64,000 nt of DNA, taken from assembly GCF_002777255.1 (NCBI RefSeq), contig NZ_CP017634.1:2430903-2494902 (forward strand), in the 5' to 3' direction. Source of the stretch: Candidatus Formimonas warabiya (GTDB taxonomy: Bacteria; Bacillota; Dehalobacteriia; Dehalobacteriales; Dehalobacteriaceae). This document shows, one piece after another, positions 29,570 through 39,900 of this stretch; positions within the stretch are counted from its first letter, which is position 1; each line of letters starts with the position of its first letter. The notes below the pieces were generated by a model, which saw nothing but the letters and a program-made list of their open reading frames with translations, was not told the DNA's origin and did not search any database. The position numbers and the translations under genes are program-made.

Positions 29570-29899
29570 TTATTGAATCTCTATCAATTCATCTACATTA
29601 ACATCACATGTAGGTTTTATTTCATCAAAATATTTTTGTTTATATAGGTTTCTAATAGTACATAAAATCTCCTTTTTATTAACCTCCTTAACTAATATTA
29701 AGTTAGGCTCAACTGCATAATAACCTTCACTATCTACTTCACTTTCAAATTCTTGTTGCAGCCTAATAATATCAAAAACTCTTAAATTAAAGTAGATTCC
29801 TCCAACTTTTACAAAAACATCTACTCTATATCCTTTTTGAATAGCCTCAAACTCCGATAACTCAGTATCATATTGAAAGTATATTTTTATTTCTTCCAT
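29570..29899 (-). CDS. Probable immunity protein of cassette 2 (family not recognised)
   Basis: An acidic protein of about 109 residues (MEEIKIYFQYDTELSEFEAI; the nominal frame begins three codons earlier at a TTG). It lacks membrane segments. I do not recognise its family. It follows the HINT-linked toxin tip by 27 bp and ends in its own terminator, so it is the probable immunity partner of that tip. Confidence 0.62.
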   Translation of the reverse strand: MEEIKIYFQYDTELSEFEAIQKGYRVDVFVKVGGIYFNLRVFDIIRLQQEFESEVDSEGYYAVEPNLILVKEVNKKEILCTIRNLYKQKYFDEIKPTCDVNVDELIEIQ

Positions 29900-29926
29900 T
29901 TTCAACACCGTCCCTATTTATTAGTA

Positions 29927-30733
29927 TTATTTTACTGGTGATGTTTGAATTTGATTTAATTTCCCTTGGAATTCCGCTTGAGTCATTGGATACTTTGGAA
30001 CAATTTCAAAATGTCCTGGATCTGAACCAACCTGTTTAATTTGTAGCCCTTCAGGCATACTATCTATTTTGTATGCTCCTCCAAACTTAGACATTTTACC
30101 CGCATCCGTATTCAATGAGACACCCCTTTGAGGAGTAACCAAACCAGTACTTTTATCTATCTTAACTTCACCTGGTTTTATCGTAAAATCATTACCGCCT
30201 CTATAAACATTCATCTCACAGGTATTGTGAACAAGAATTTTACTTTCTGAAACATAGTATGTGTGCCAGTCTTCCACCTCGAAGTTGTAAATCTTAATAG
30301 CTTCATCAAGTTTCTCTACAATGGTTTTATCAACGGCAACAATACTTCCATTGTACAGCCTAACCTTATCTCCTGCTTGAAGTTCACCAGCAGCTACCCA
30401 GCCCTTCCCTTCAACCCAGAATGGATGAGTCGACGTTGCTTTTATCTCTTCCTGCCCAACAAACACATGGATTAACTCTTTGGTTTCATTGATGAATACG
30501 TCCCTTACCTTCTTTAATCCTTTTTCTCCTGTCTCTGGGTTTTCTGAATATACTTCATCACCAACTTTGATATCCTTTATTTCCTTATAAACATATTTTG
30601 TTGGGATAAGAGTATCCCCAGTGAAACATATACCACCTTCTATAGCCTTACTCGTTCCCTCACTACAAGAACTATCCTCATTATATAATTCCTGTCCCAA
30701 TTCCTCAACCAAAAAATGCAAGTAACTTCCAGT
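29927..30733 (-). CDS. Orphan HINT-linked toxin tip 2 (5'-truncated)
   Basis: Begins with a shell-derived segment TGSYLHFLVEELGQELYN and the junction CSEGTS. An intein-like HINT domain follows: the N-terminal Cys in GGICFTGDTLI, a middle THPFWVEGKGW motif, and the C-terminal SESKILVHNTC. HINT domains in polymorphic toxins cut the chain and free the tip. The tip of about 95 residues reads MNVYRGGNDFTIKPGEV, GVSLNTDAGKMSKFGGAY and HFEIVPKYPMTQAEF. The order YRGG, SLNT and FEI is reminiscent of the R-S-E pattern of ADP-ribosyltransferases, but that is a weak inference. The nominal start is a TTG at 30721; just upstream the frame stops next to the IS110 end. Not secretable as it stands. Confidence 0.78.
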   Translation of the reverse strand, partial: TGSYLHFLVEELGQELYNEDSSCSEGTSKAIEGGICFTGDTLIPTKYVYKEIKDIKVGDEVYSENPETGEKGLKKVRDVFINETKELIHVFVGQEEIKATSTHPFWVEGKGWVAAGELQAGDKVRLYNGSIVAVDKTIVEKLDEAIKIYNFEVEDWHTYYVSESKILVHNTCEMNVYRGGNDFTIKPGEVKIDKSTGLVTPQRGVSLNTDAGKMSKFGGAYKIDSMPEGLQIKQVGSDPGHFEIVPKYPMTQAEFQGKLNQIQTSPVK

Positions 30734-30763
30734 GCCTTAAATGTCTGTTTTTGAATTAACTTT

Positions 30764-32011
30764 TTACAAATCTTTTTGATACGGCCTGTATTCTGTCTTT
30801 GTCTTCATCATACCATAGATAATCCTCACAAGCCGCCTTGCCACGCACACAAGCGCCTGTGGCTTGTTCTTGCCTTCTTTAACCTTCTGTTCAAAATACC
30901 CCCTGAATACCGGGTGCCTCGGTTTTCCTGACGCTGATATGGCTACCATTTGTACCGCCATGAAATGGAATATGGCATTTAATGCCCTGTTGCCATTTCT
31001 GCACCTTTGGTCTTTTCCCTTTCCGGCGGAGCTGAATTGCACAGGGGCCAGACCCATGAACCGGGCCAGCTTGTCAGAATCCGGGAAACGGTTGATATCT
31101 CCGATTTCAGATATTAATTGTGCTTCGGTAGCAAGGTCAATGCCCGGCATGGTATGCAGCTTATAGCCTGTTAAAGGCAGCAGCTTCCGCAGTTCATCAT
31201 CTATTTCGGCAATCAATTCCTTGTTGTGCCTGATTTCCTTTACAATGTTTCTGACGATAAAATCCCTTTCGGGCTGATAGTCCTTTCTTGTGTCTCCATC
31301 CTTTTCAATCATGGCTAGAATCTCATGGATACGCTGCAGCTTCAGTGCCTGATGGACCGGCTTTATGGTTTCATATATCTTTTCCGGCGTTGTTGCCTTC
31401 ACATGCTCCGGCGAAGGGTAGTGCTCCCAGAAGCACATGGCACTCTTGGCGTCAACCAGGGCAAAGAACTTCCGGTAGGACGGATAGCTGTAGGATAGCT
31501 GGCTGTGCAGCTGGTTCTTGTTCATCACATTGCTCTTTACGATCAAGTCCCGCCTTTTCACCAACTGCCGTATCGTCCAGAAGATATCCTCCTGCCTGGC
31601 ATCCTGCAAGGAGTCCACCATATCCCGGAGTACCCTGGCCACACAATAGGCATCATAGGTGTCATCCTTGAAGATAATAGGGTTTGATAGCCTTACAGCG
31701 CTGGTATAGGCCGGATTGACATGCTTTACCTCAAACCTCCTGCCGACCAGGTAGGCCGCAAGGTTTCTGCCAAAGCCTCTGGTATCCTCCAGGCCAAATA
31801 CAAATTCCTTTGTACCGCATATTCTCCTCACATCCTCCACGAATGCAGGAAATTTGGAAGGCCTGTTTTCAAAGCTGACCTCCCCGAGCTTATTCATCCA
31901 GCAGTCAATAATCACAGCACAGTGCATGTCTTTATGCATGTCAATTCCAATAAAGCAGGTATTTCTTTTTTGGTAAATTCTCATCCTCTCCTTTTCATTT
32001 GTCTCCACCAC
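30764..32011 (-). CDS. IS110-family transposase, copy B
   Basis: A 415-residue IS110-family transposase with the same DEDD and serine motifs as copy A (FIGIDMHKD, FGLEDTRGFG, DDTYDAYCVA, FSSAGKGKD). The two proteins differ at few positions, mostly conservative, and at the C-terminal tail (QKDL against EKADGKN). Like copy A it lies between a non-coding module and an orphan toxin tip, in the same orientation, with only about 35 bp between its stop and the toxin-cassette sequence. It appears intact. Confidence 0.92.
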   Translation of the reverse strand: MVETNEKERMRIYQKRNTCFIGIDMHKDMHCAVIIDCWMNKLGEVSFENRPSKFPAFVEDVRRICGTKEFVFGLEDTRGFGRNLAAYLVGRRFEVKHVNPAYTSAVRLSNPIIFKDDTYDAYCVARVLRDMVDSLQDARQEDIFWTIRQLVKRRDLIVKSNVMNKNQLHSQLSYSYPSYRKFFALVDAKSAMCFWEHYPSPEHVKATTPEKIYETIKPVHQALKLQRIHEILAMIEKDGDTRKDYQPERDFIVRNIVKEIRHNKELIAEIDDELRKLLPLTGYKLHTMPGIDLATEAQLISEIGDINRFPDSDKLARFMGLAPVQFSSAGKGKDQRCRNGNRALNAIFHFMAVQMVAISASGKPRHPVFRGYFEQKVKEGKNKPQALVCVARRLVRIIYGMMKTKTEYRPYQKDL

Positions 32012-32247
32012 TCACACCGGCAACCTCAATTTAAGAGCGTTAGTCTAAGAACCTTAGTTCTTTGACCTCGCAAGGGAACGCCAACCTATCCATTCATAGT
32101 GTGACAAATTACATGATTTGCACTGTTTTTCAGTGCTTGGCATCACGAGCCTTGGTTCATTCTTACGTTGTGTGTGATGTTAGCTCTGATACAGAAAGAT
32201 TGCAAGTAGATTGTTTGAATGTCTGCAAGAAAAATCAGAAGAAAAAA
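32012..32247 (-). ncRNA. Candidate bridge-RNA region of IS110 copy B
   Basis: Same position as in copy A. Relative to copy A it carries two inserts, each a small perfect hairpin: AAGAAC-CTTA-GTTCTT near 32050 and GCACTG-TTTTT-CAGTGC near 32120. Both fall inside otherwise conserved stems, so they may be loop differences. Function is inferred from the IS110 family. Confidence 0.5.
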
Positions 32248-32283
32248 CAGGGAAGAAAAAATGTTATAGTTTTTTCTTCCCTG
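32248..32283 (-). terminator. Hairpin insulating IS110 copy B
   Basis: CAGGGAAGAAAAAA (32248-32261) pairs with TTTTTTCTTCCCTG (32270-32283), followed on the minus strand by TTTTTTC. A compensated G-C replaces the A-T pair of copy A. Confidence 0.6.
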
Positions 32284-32334
32284 CAGGTATCTGTATTTTT
32301 ATGATGTGCTTTATTAAAAATCCTCCAGGTAGTT

Positions 32335-32960
32335 TTCCCCCTTAAACCCCCGTCTGCCCCCATTTTAGCATGGACAAAAATACTGGTCAAGCTATGGTTC
32401 ACCATGAACCATGGGGGATGGGCTGTGCCTCATGAACTGCGCAGAAACCGGGCTGGAGGAATTGATCCGTACAGCACGTTTTCAATCATCAAAACTCTTG
32501 CCCCTGTGTGACGACGTGTTACCCTGTTTCCGATTTTCAAGCGACTCTGGGGTACGAATACCCCTAAACAGATTGAGAAGAAATTTGAGGGCAATATGAC
32601 GACTGTTTGTTTCGATACTTTTTCGAACAAATTGTGCTGAACCCACCGGTTTATTTTGATGCTGGTTAAAGAGAGGTGGTCGCTGAGCGCCCCCTCTCGG
32701 ATTACATCAGCCCGCAACGCGGGCCGCGGCATTTGGCATAGGTGGTCGGAATAAGCCATAGTGTGTCGGGAAAGGTGGTCGAGATAGGCTGTAAGTGCCC
32801 ATTTACTAGCGTTTTAAAGGTGGTCTTTAAGGTGGCTGTTAATGCTGACAGCTATCTGTTATTTTTTATAGCACTTATTCCATATGGAAATTTTCTTATT
32901 GGGGGATTTAAAAAGCTTACACTACAATGGTTTCGCTTTATAAATTTTATGTCTACTCCC
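32335..32960. repeat. Structured non-coding module, copy 3
   Basis: Starts CCCCCTTAAACCCCCGTC and carries ATGGTTCA-CCA-TGAACCAT at 32394-32412, the stem GAGAGG..CCTCTC at 32671-32698 (compensatory change relative to copies 1 and 2), the stem CCCGC-AAC-GCGGG at 32711-32723, and GGTGGTC words at about 32676, 32741, 32775 and 32819. Small open frames here are not conserved among copies. Confidence 0.6.
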
Positions 32961-32973
32961 ATGATAAAAAGAA

Positions 32974-33002
32974 AGGCCACATCAGCTTATACTGTGTGAC
33001 CT
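32974..33002 (-). terminator. Terminator after the kptA-like gene
   Basis: Minus strand AGGTCACACAG-TATAAG-CTGATGTGGCCT followed by TTCTTTTT, just past the kptA-like stop. Same family as 3885 and 12909. Confidence 0.7.
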
Positions 33003-33007
33003 TCATT

Positions 33008-33547
33008 TTACTTAAATCTAATGTATTTACTTGGGATAGAGTCAGCTAACCAAACTTTATCATTACCAAGAAAAAATTTCACGCCTGTATTCCATGCTTC
33101 TAAAGCACAAATTCTTAGCAGTATCGGTTCATCGTCTCGTCTTTTACCAACCTGTAAAGCTGTCTCAGTATCAACAGATAAGTGAACATACTGTCGATTC
33201 TGAGGTAGAAGACCTTTTTCTTTTATTGCTTGAATAAAACGCCTTGCTGTACCATGGTACAATATTTCAGGTGGAGCCTTAGGTTCTTTTAAAACTTTTT
33301 GCGGAATAGAATGTCCATATAACGCCCTAAGCTTTCCACATGCAATCTCATGACGTTTTTTATCGGACTTCTCTATCATTACATGCAAATCCTGCTCATT
33401 TAATTCCTGCCACTCTTTGCACTCATGTAGAGAGGAAAGTAATTGCGTAATATCAACCCAGCCTTCACCATCCAATTCCAATTCATATTCCCATGGAGCA
33501 TGACGCAAAGCATATGATACTTCCTTACTTAACTTCAAATAGTCCAT
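33008..33547 (-). CDS. kptA: RNA 2'-phosphotransferase (KptA/Tpt1 family)
   Basis: A 179-residue protein aligning over its length with KptA/Tpt1. That enzyme uses NAD to remove an internal 2'-phosphate from RNA through an ADP-ribosyl intermediate. Visible family marks are LSKEVSYALRHAPWE with Arg15-His16, GEGWVDITQLL, DKKRHEI, the LRALYGHSI motif (Arg74, His79), LYHGTARRF (His98) and YVHLSVD (His122). It has an AAGGCGG ribosome binding site inside the 3' end of the immunity gene (23-bp overlap), so both are co-transcribed, and it ends at the locus-specific terminator. Its place in a toxin-immunity cassette suggests RNA repair or a second immunity function against the tip of the giant toxin. 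The domain call is firm; the role is inference. Confidence 0.9.
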   Translation of the reverse strand: MDYLKLSKEVSYALRHAPWEYELELDGEGWVDITQLLSSLHECKEWQELNEQDLHVMIEKSDKKRHEIACGKLRALYGHSIPQKVLKEPKAPPEILYHGTARRFIQAIKEKGLLPQNRQYVHLSVDTETALQVGKRRDDEPILLRICALEAWNTGVKFFLGNDKVWLADSIPSKYIRFK

Positions 33548-33941
33548 TTATACCGCCTTCTTTTGTTTCCAGTATTTTGTAGTCTCTTGCTATAAACTCA
33601 AATAATCCATTGCTATCTAAAAATATTGCATAATGCTTTATATTCCAATAATCAGCTATTTCCTTATTGATTTCCCTTAATTCTTTAACCCATTCAGAAT
33701 CTGTTATCTCAACAAGAGTATCATAAGCCCCAAGTAACGACTTGATAAACTTCTCTGTAGTATGTCTATGTGCTTGTACTGCGTCAAACACAATACCTGA
33801 GTTAAAAACAGCATCGTTCTTTTCCTCGTCGTAATAATCAAATAGTAGCAACGCATCTCCACCTGGATAAATTAATTTTACGCCACCCTCTGCAATACAT
33901 GTAGACGGCACAGGAAATTCCCATAACTTATTGGTTCCCAT
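33525..33941 (-). CDS. Probable immunity protein of the giant toxin (cassette 1)
   Basis: A 138-residue acidic protein (MGTNKLWEFPVPSTCIAEGG). No recognised family and no membrane segment. Its ATG shares one base with the stop of the giant gene (TAATG), and the ribosome binding site GGAGGT lies within the last codons of the toxin, so translation is coupled: immunity is made whenever the toxin is. Its 3' end overlaps the kptA-like gene. The coupling makes an immunity role likely despite the lack of family recognition. Confidence 0.72.
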   Translation of the reverse strand: MGTNKLWEFPVPSTCIAEGGVKLIYPGGDALLLFDYYDEEKNDAVFNSGIVFDAVQAHRHTTEKFIKSLLGAYDTLVEITDSEWVKELREINKEIADYWNIKHYAIFLDSNGLFEFIARDYKILETKEGGINGLFEVK

Positions 33942-36900
33942 TATTTATTACCTCCGCTCATTCTAACTGTAGGCGTTCCTGCTGAAGTAAGCCCATTCCT
34001 TGATAATTGACCAGTCAGCATATCTTCAAAAAGTTGATTACCTGTTTGATTTACTGCATTCCACTGACTCCTAGGTATGCCTGCTTGAGTTAATGCTTGT
34101 GATGACCTTGTGTTTAATATTAGTGAGTTTCCGTCTCTTACAACATAATCAATCGGAACGTCTGATGCTTTTATTGTGCCATTTTTTAATGCATTTGCCA
34201 AATCGTCAACTGTATTTATAGGTTTACCTGCCAAGTCAGAGTAAATTTTAATACCATCTTTACTAAAAGTTGAACTGTACGTTTTCTGCGCAAAATTCGC
34301 ATTGTCCAAAACTCCAGACTTAACCGTTCCCTCAACAATTTCCTTTCCTGCTTTACCTATTTCTCTTACTAATTTGCCACTAACCACCGGAATAAACGCT
34401 GCTAAAACTGTTAATCCTCTATCAAGTGGACTCAATTCTTGTTTTTGAATTAAATCTTCACCAGTAATAGCTTCCTGGGCATCTTTTAGATCACCGATTA
34501 ATGGAGTTGAACTAATTCCCATTGATAAAGCTAGCTTTTCCTCCTCTGGTGATACATAAGGTATCGTAGCCAGCCCAGTTCTATTGTAAACACCAGGGTT
34601 TAATTTTATTACATTATTACCCGTCTCCTGGTTTTTTATATCTCCAGTATTTTTTTGGTCCAAATTTGGCAATGTATTTGTGGCATTTTCTGTTTTAGCC
34701 GGAATATTGATTATTTGACCTACCTGTATTTTTGTGGGATCCTTGATATCTTTATTTACTTTTAAAATATCTGCAACACTTACATCAAATTTCTTGCCTA
34801 TTTTCGTTAAGTTGTCTCCGCTTTTTACGAGATATTTTTGTGATTTTTCATTTTTTTCTCTTTCTTCTTTCGCCTTTCGCTCTGCTTCTTTCTTTTTTCT
34901 TTCAATCTCTTCTTTTTTAATATGCTGATTACGACTGGTGTCCTTTTTGGGTTTAACCTCTTTCTTTGGTGTAGGTCTTTCAATATGTCCGGTCGGGTCG
35001 GTATACATTAAGGGTTCGTTATGACAATAGGTATATAGATTTAAGCTCAACGGGTCATTCGGATTGCCTCTGTATGTGTCTTCTGAGATGAATCTTGCTG
35101 TTACCGGATCATAATATCTGGACATGAGGTAGTAGTACCCGGTCTCCTGATCATGCTGGTAGCCCGCATATTTGAAGGGGTTGTTGATGGTTCCCGTGCT
35201 CTCGGGGATGTTCCCGAATGCATCATAGTAGTAGGTAGCTAAAATGGTTCCTGCGGAATTGATGAGAGCCGTGACATCTCCATGTCCGTTGTACATGTAG
35301 TAGGCTGTGATTCCGGATACGTTCCTGGAGATAAGACTGGTGCCCCAAATATTCCTTGCTGTCTGGTTCCCGGCACTGTCCAGTTCGAGAAGGATCTGGT
35401 CGCCTTCATATAAGTATTTCGCCACCTGACCATTTATTTCCTTTTTTACCCGGATCCCTTCGCCGTTATAGGTGTTGTTGAGGGTTGTCCCGTCCGGCAT
35501 GCTGGTGGTGAGGAGCTGGTTCAGCCTGTCATAGGTGCTGTTGGTTATTTTCGCCGTTTGGGGCACGCCGTTGAGGTAAGGTGTTTGACTTACCGTCAGC
35601 TGGTTTCCGTTATTGTCATAGGTGTAAGCATTTGTTTCTGTGGTGACTCCGTTCCGGGTTGTGGCAGTTCCCGTTAACCGGTTTTGGTTGTTGCAGGTAT
35701 AGGTGGTGATATCGGTATTGCCCTGGTACACTACGGTTTGCGTTGCCCTGTTTCCCCCTGCGTCGTAGGTATAGGTTGTTGTCCTGCCGTTGGGTTCGCT
35801 TACGCTCCCCAGGCGGTTTAAGTCATCGTAGGTGTAGGTGGTCGTTCCTTTCCCGTCTGTTTTTGACGTTTGGTTGCGGGCGGCATCATAGGTGTAGCTA
35901 TAGGTGTCTATGACGGTCTGGTTTGCTTTTTTGTTCACCAGGGTGTTGAGCAGGTTGTCGTCGTAATAGGTATATGTTTCGCTTGATCCGTCAGGATACT
36001 GGGTGCTTTGTTTGTTCCCGTTGTCGTAGTATGTGTAGGTGGTCGTCTGTCCTCCGGCGGTGACGTTGACCAGTCTCCCTGCTTTGTCAAAGATTTTTTT
36101 GGTGACGTTCCCTTTGGGGTCGGTACTGGTTTCTCCTGCGTTTCCCGGGCTGAGGCCTGCCGTATCGTCATAGAGGAAGGTGATTGTGCCGATGCCCGGC
36201 ACAATTTTTGTTTTGACCCGGTTCAGCTGGTCATAGGTCCGGGTGGTGGTGCCGGTGCTGTCCGTGATGGTAAGCTGGTTGCCGTTGCCATCGTAAGTAT
36301 AGGAAATGTTTATGGAACCGGCCACCTGTGTGAGCATTCTCCCGTGTACGTCATAGGTGTATGTGGTGCTGTTGCCGTTCCGGTCTACCTTGGTGGCCAG
36401 GTTCCCATCGGCATAGTAAGTGTAGCTTTCTACCTTGGATGGGGTATAGGTGTAATTCCCCGGGGTCCCTGTTCTGCCCCCATGGTCGATTTTTCTGATG
36501 GGTTTGTTGGCCACGTTGTATTCAAAGGTGGTGACGTTGCCTTTGCCGTCGGTCTGGGTGAGCATGTTGCCGTTTAAGTCATAGGTGTAACTGGTGGTTT
36601 CATTTTTGGCATTGACCACGGATATGAGCCGGTTGAAGGTGTCATAATTGAAAGTGGTGGTCTTGTTCCTGCCGTCGGTTTTGGTCTTGATGTTTCCGGC
36701 GTTGTCATAGGTTTGGCTGGTGGTGTGGTTCAAGGGGTCTATAGTGCTTAAGAGCCGGTTGTTTTTGTCGTAGGTGTATTGGGTCAGTTTATTTAGGGCG
36801 TCGTATGATTTGACCTGGACGCTGTTATGGTTATACTCCAGTTTTTCTATCGTTTTATTGAAAGGATCAATTTTCTGGATCAGCCTGTTCAACGGGTCAT

Positions 36901-39900
36901 AAACATTGCTATAGGTATTGCCCTTCCAGTCGGTTTGGCTGGTTTGATTGCCGTTATGGTCATACCCGTAGGTCGTGATTTGTTGCAGGGGGGTGCCGTT
37001 TAAGTTGGTGACGGTTATTTTTGAAGCTGTCATCCGGTTTACTTCGTCAAAGAGGTTTTCTTGGGCGGCATTGTTGCCGTCGGTGACAAATCTTTGGTTG
37101 CCGGCTTTGTCATATTTTACAGTGGTTGTGACCAGCTGGGTGCCGTCGGATTTTTGTTGGCTATGGGACAATTCCCGGCCCTGGTTGTCATAGCTGTACA
37201 GGTCTATAATTCCGGCCGAGTGTGTCTTTTTCTTTACGTGTCCCAGTTCGTCATACTGGTACGTGATATTGCTCCCGGGGATGCTGGCGTCTCCGGGCAG
37301 AGTTGTTTTTCTGATTTGGCCCAAAGCGTTGTATTCAAAATTTGTGGTGTTGTTATTTCCGTCTTTCTGGGTCAGCAGCCGGTCCGCCAGGTCATAGGTG
37401 TTGGTTTGCACCGTCTGATTGTTGACTTTAACCATGAGGATATTGTCCCCATCGTCATAGGTATAGTCCGTGTAGTTGCCGTTGGCATCGGTTTCTTTTG
37501 TTTTTCTGCCTAACCCGTCGTATTCATATTTTAAGGTATAGGCCAGGGACCGGTCTTTGTTTACCGGATCTAAAAGGGTTATGGTCTGATTAGCCGGGTT
37601 ATAGGTATATTCCGTCCCGTAACCGGAATTGATTTTATCCTCTGCCGTAGTACCGGTTCCGGCCTCGTAGCCCAAGGCATCCAGTTCTTTGACGGTATTC
37701 CCGTTGGCATCGTATTTGTAGGCTTTGGCCACATAGCCGGCCCACTGACCGGTAGTCGGATCCATATATTTATATGCCAGGGTCTTGATCCGGGACATTT
37801 GATCGTAGGTGTATTCGGTCCGGTTCATCTGATCCAGGGTTTTTGCCGGGTCATAATGATTGGGCGATACTTCGGCAATGACCCTGCCGACCCGGTCATA
37901 GTAGCTTGCGGCCACTTTTCCCTTGGCATCGGTTACTTTAGAGAGGAAGTCCCGCTGGTCGTAAGTGTAGGTGGTGGTATGGTTATTGGCGTCGGTTTCC
38001 GTGAGGATGCTTCCGGTCCAGTTGAATCTCTTGGTATGGGAAATGGTTACCGGACTGCCGAATTCGTCCTGGCCAGGCATGCTGATGCCAGTCTGCCGGT
38101 CCAGGTTGTCGTAATTGTATGTAATCACTATATGATCCGGACGGGTTTCTGTTTTCAGGTTGCCGTTTTTGTCGTAAGTATATGTTGTGCTTAATACGGC
38201 ATCCTGATTATTCGCAAAATCCTGCCCGGACAGGTCGCCCTGCCGTACGTGCAATTTTTCTTCGCTTGGTTTGCCAAAGTAATTGTTGATATATTCAGTG
38301 GTAATTTTATTTGCAGCATCGGTGTAGACGTCTTTTTTGCTCAGGTTGCCGTCTCCATCGTACTGGTACTCGGTTTTCCGGCCCGCACTGTCCCTTTGGG
38401 ATTTTAACTTTCCGTCCCGGTAATAGTCGTAATAGGTTGTTACTAAGCCGGCCGGTATTTCGTAGAGCCCTACCGTGGTTTTTCCGGTTTTCTCTTCTTT
38501 GACCCTGCCGGCTTTGTCATAGACTTTTCCTGAATAGGTGTATTTGATGGTGCCGCTGATGTTTTCCGCCGGGGTCCATTGTTCTGTTTGACGGTTTAAG
38601 CCGTCATATTTATAGCAGGTGGTATTGCCCCGGGCATCTGTGGTAGAAGCTACGGTGCCATTGGCATTGTATACGGTGGCAGTATACGTCCCATCCGGGT
38701 TATCCTGCCTGATCAGCCGTCCCGCATAATCATAAGTATATCCGGTAACCATGGTTTCTGTATCGCTAATAAACCTGGTGTGGATTTTTTGCGTGTTCCA
38801 GGTACTCCCGTTTGCTTGAATGGCGTAACTATACCTTTCCAGCGCTACCGGGGAGGCGGCGGCATTTTCTTTAAAATATACGGCAGTAAGCCTGTTTAAT
38901 ACATCATAATCATACTGGTATACCCCGTTGTTGGGCTTGGTCTCAGTGAGCACATTGCCGTATAAATCATAGGTATAGGTGGTCCTATTGTTTTCCGGGT
39001 CGGTTGCGGACTGCACCACCCCGCTGGGGTAATAGGCATATCTGGATCCATGATCGCCGCTGTACGTATGATTCGCCAGGTTGTCGAAAGCCGGATTATA
39101 TAGATTCGCCGAGACCTCTTTGGTCTTTCTCCCCATGTTGTCATAGATCGTCCGGGTGACCTCGCCGCCGTGCCGGGTTGTTTTTTCGATGCGGCCATTG
39201 CTGTCGTAAACATAGGCGGTCTGGTAAAGCTTGGGCGATACTTCTCCTGTCTTCCAGCCAATCTGGTTGTAGCTGTATGTGGTAACGGCGTTTTCCGGGT
39301 TCGTAACGGTCTTAAGGTTGCCCGCTGCATCGTATGTGTAGACGGTAATATCTCCTTCCGGATCGGTTTCCGACTTCAACAGCCCTTTAAGTTTATACCC
39401 CAATTGCTGGGCTTCCGTATCCGTATAATAACTATAGGCAGTGATGGCAAACTTGGATTCGTCGCATCCCGGGGCATACTGGTCCGTTCCGTTCAAAGGC
39501 CAGGCGGCCTTTAACAGATTGATCTTGTTCGTATCATAAATATAAAAAATATATTTCCCGTTCTCATCTTTCTCCCAAAGCCGGTTATTCTTTTCATCGT
39601 AGGCAAATTCTTTGTACGAAAAATCCGGGTTCACCATTTTCACGATATTTCCCCGGCTGTCTCTTTCATAGGCGGTTCTGTTTCCATTCCGGTCGGTAAC
39701 GGATTGCTCTTCCCCATATTTGTTTATTCCTTTGGCATCAAGGCTATATAATGTCATGGTCCTTCTGCCGTCCGGTTCCTGCACCTGAATGGGATAGAGG
39801 GAACTGTCATACCAGGTTGCGCTTTCTCTTCCGTTGACATCTTTTACGGTCAGCTTACGGTACGCGGTATCATAAGTGTAAGTGCTGGAATTCCCTAAGG

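Noticed and set aside
27364..32011. IS1111-group assignment for the two IS110-like transposases
   Set aside because: The long non-coding region lies upstream of the gene and only about 35 bp follow it, as in the IS110 group.
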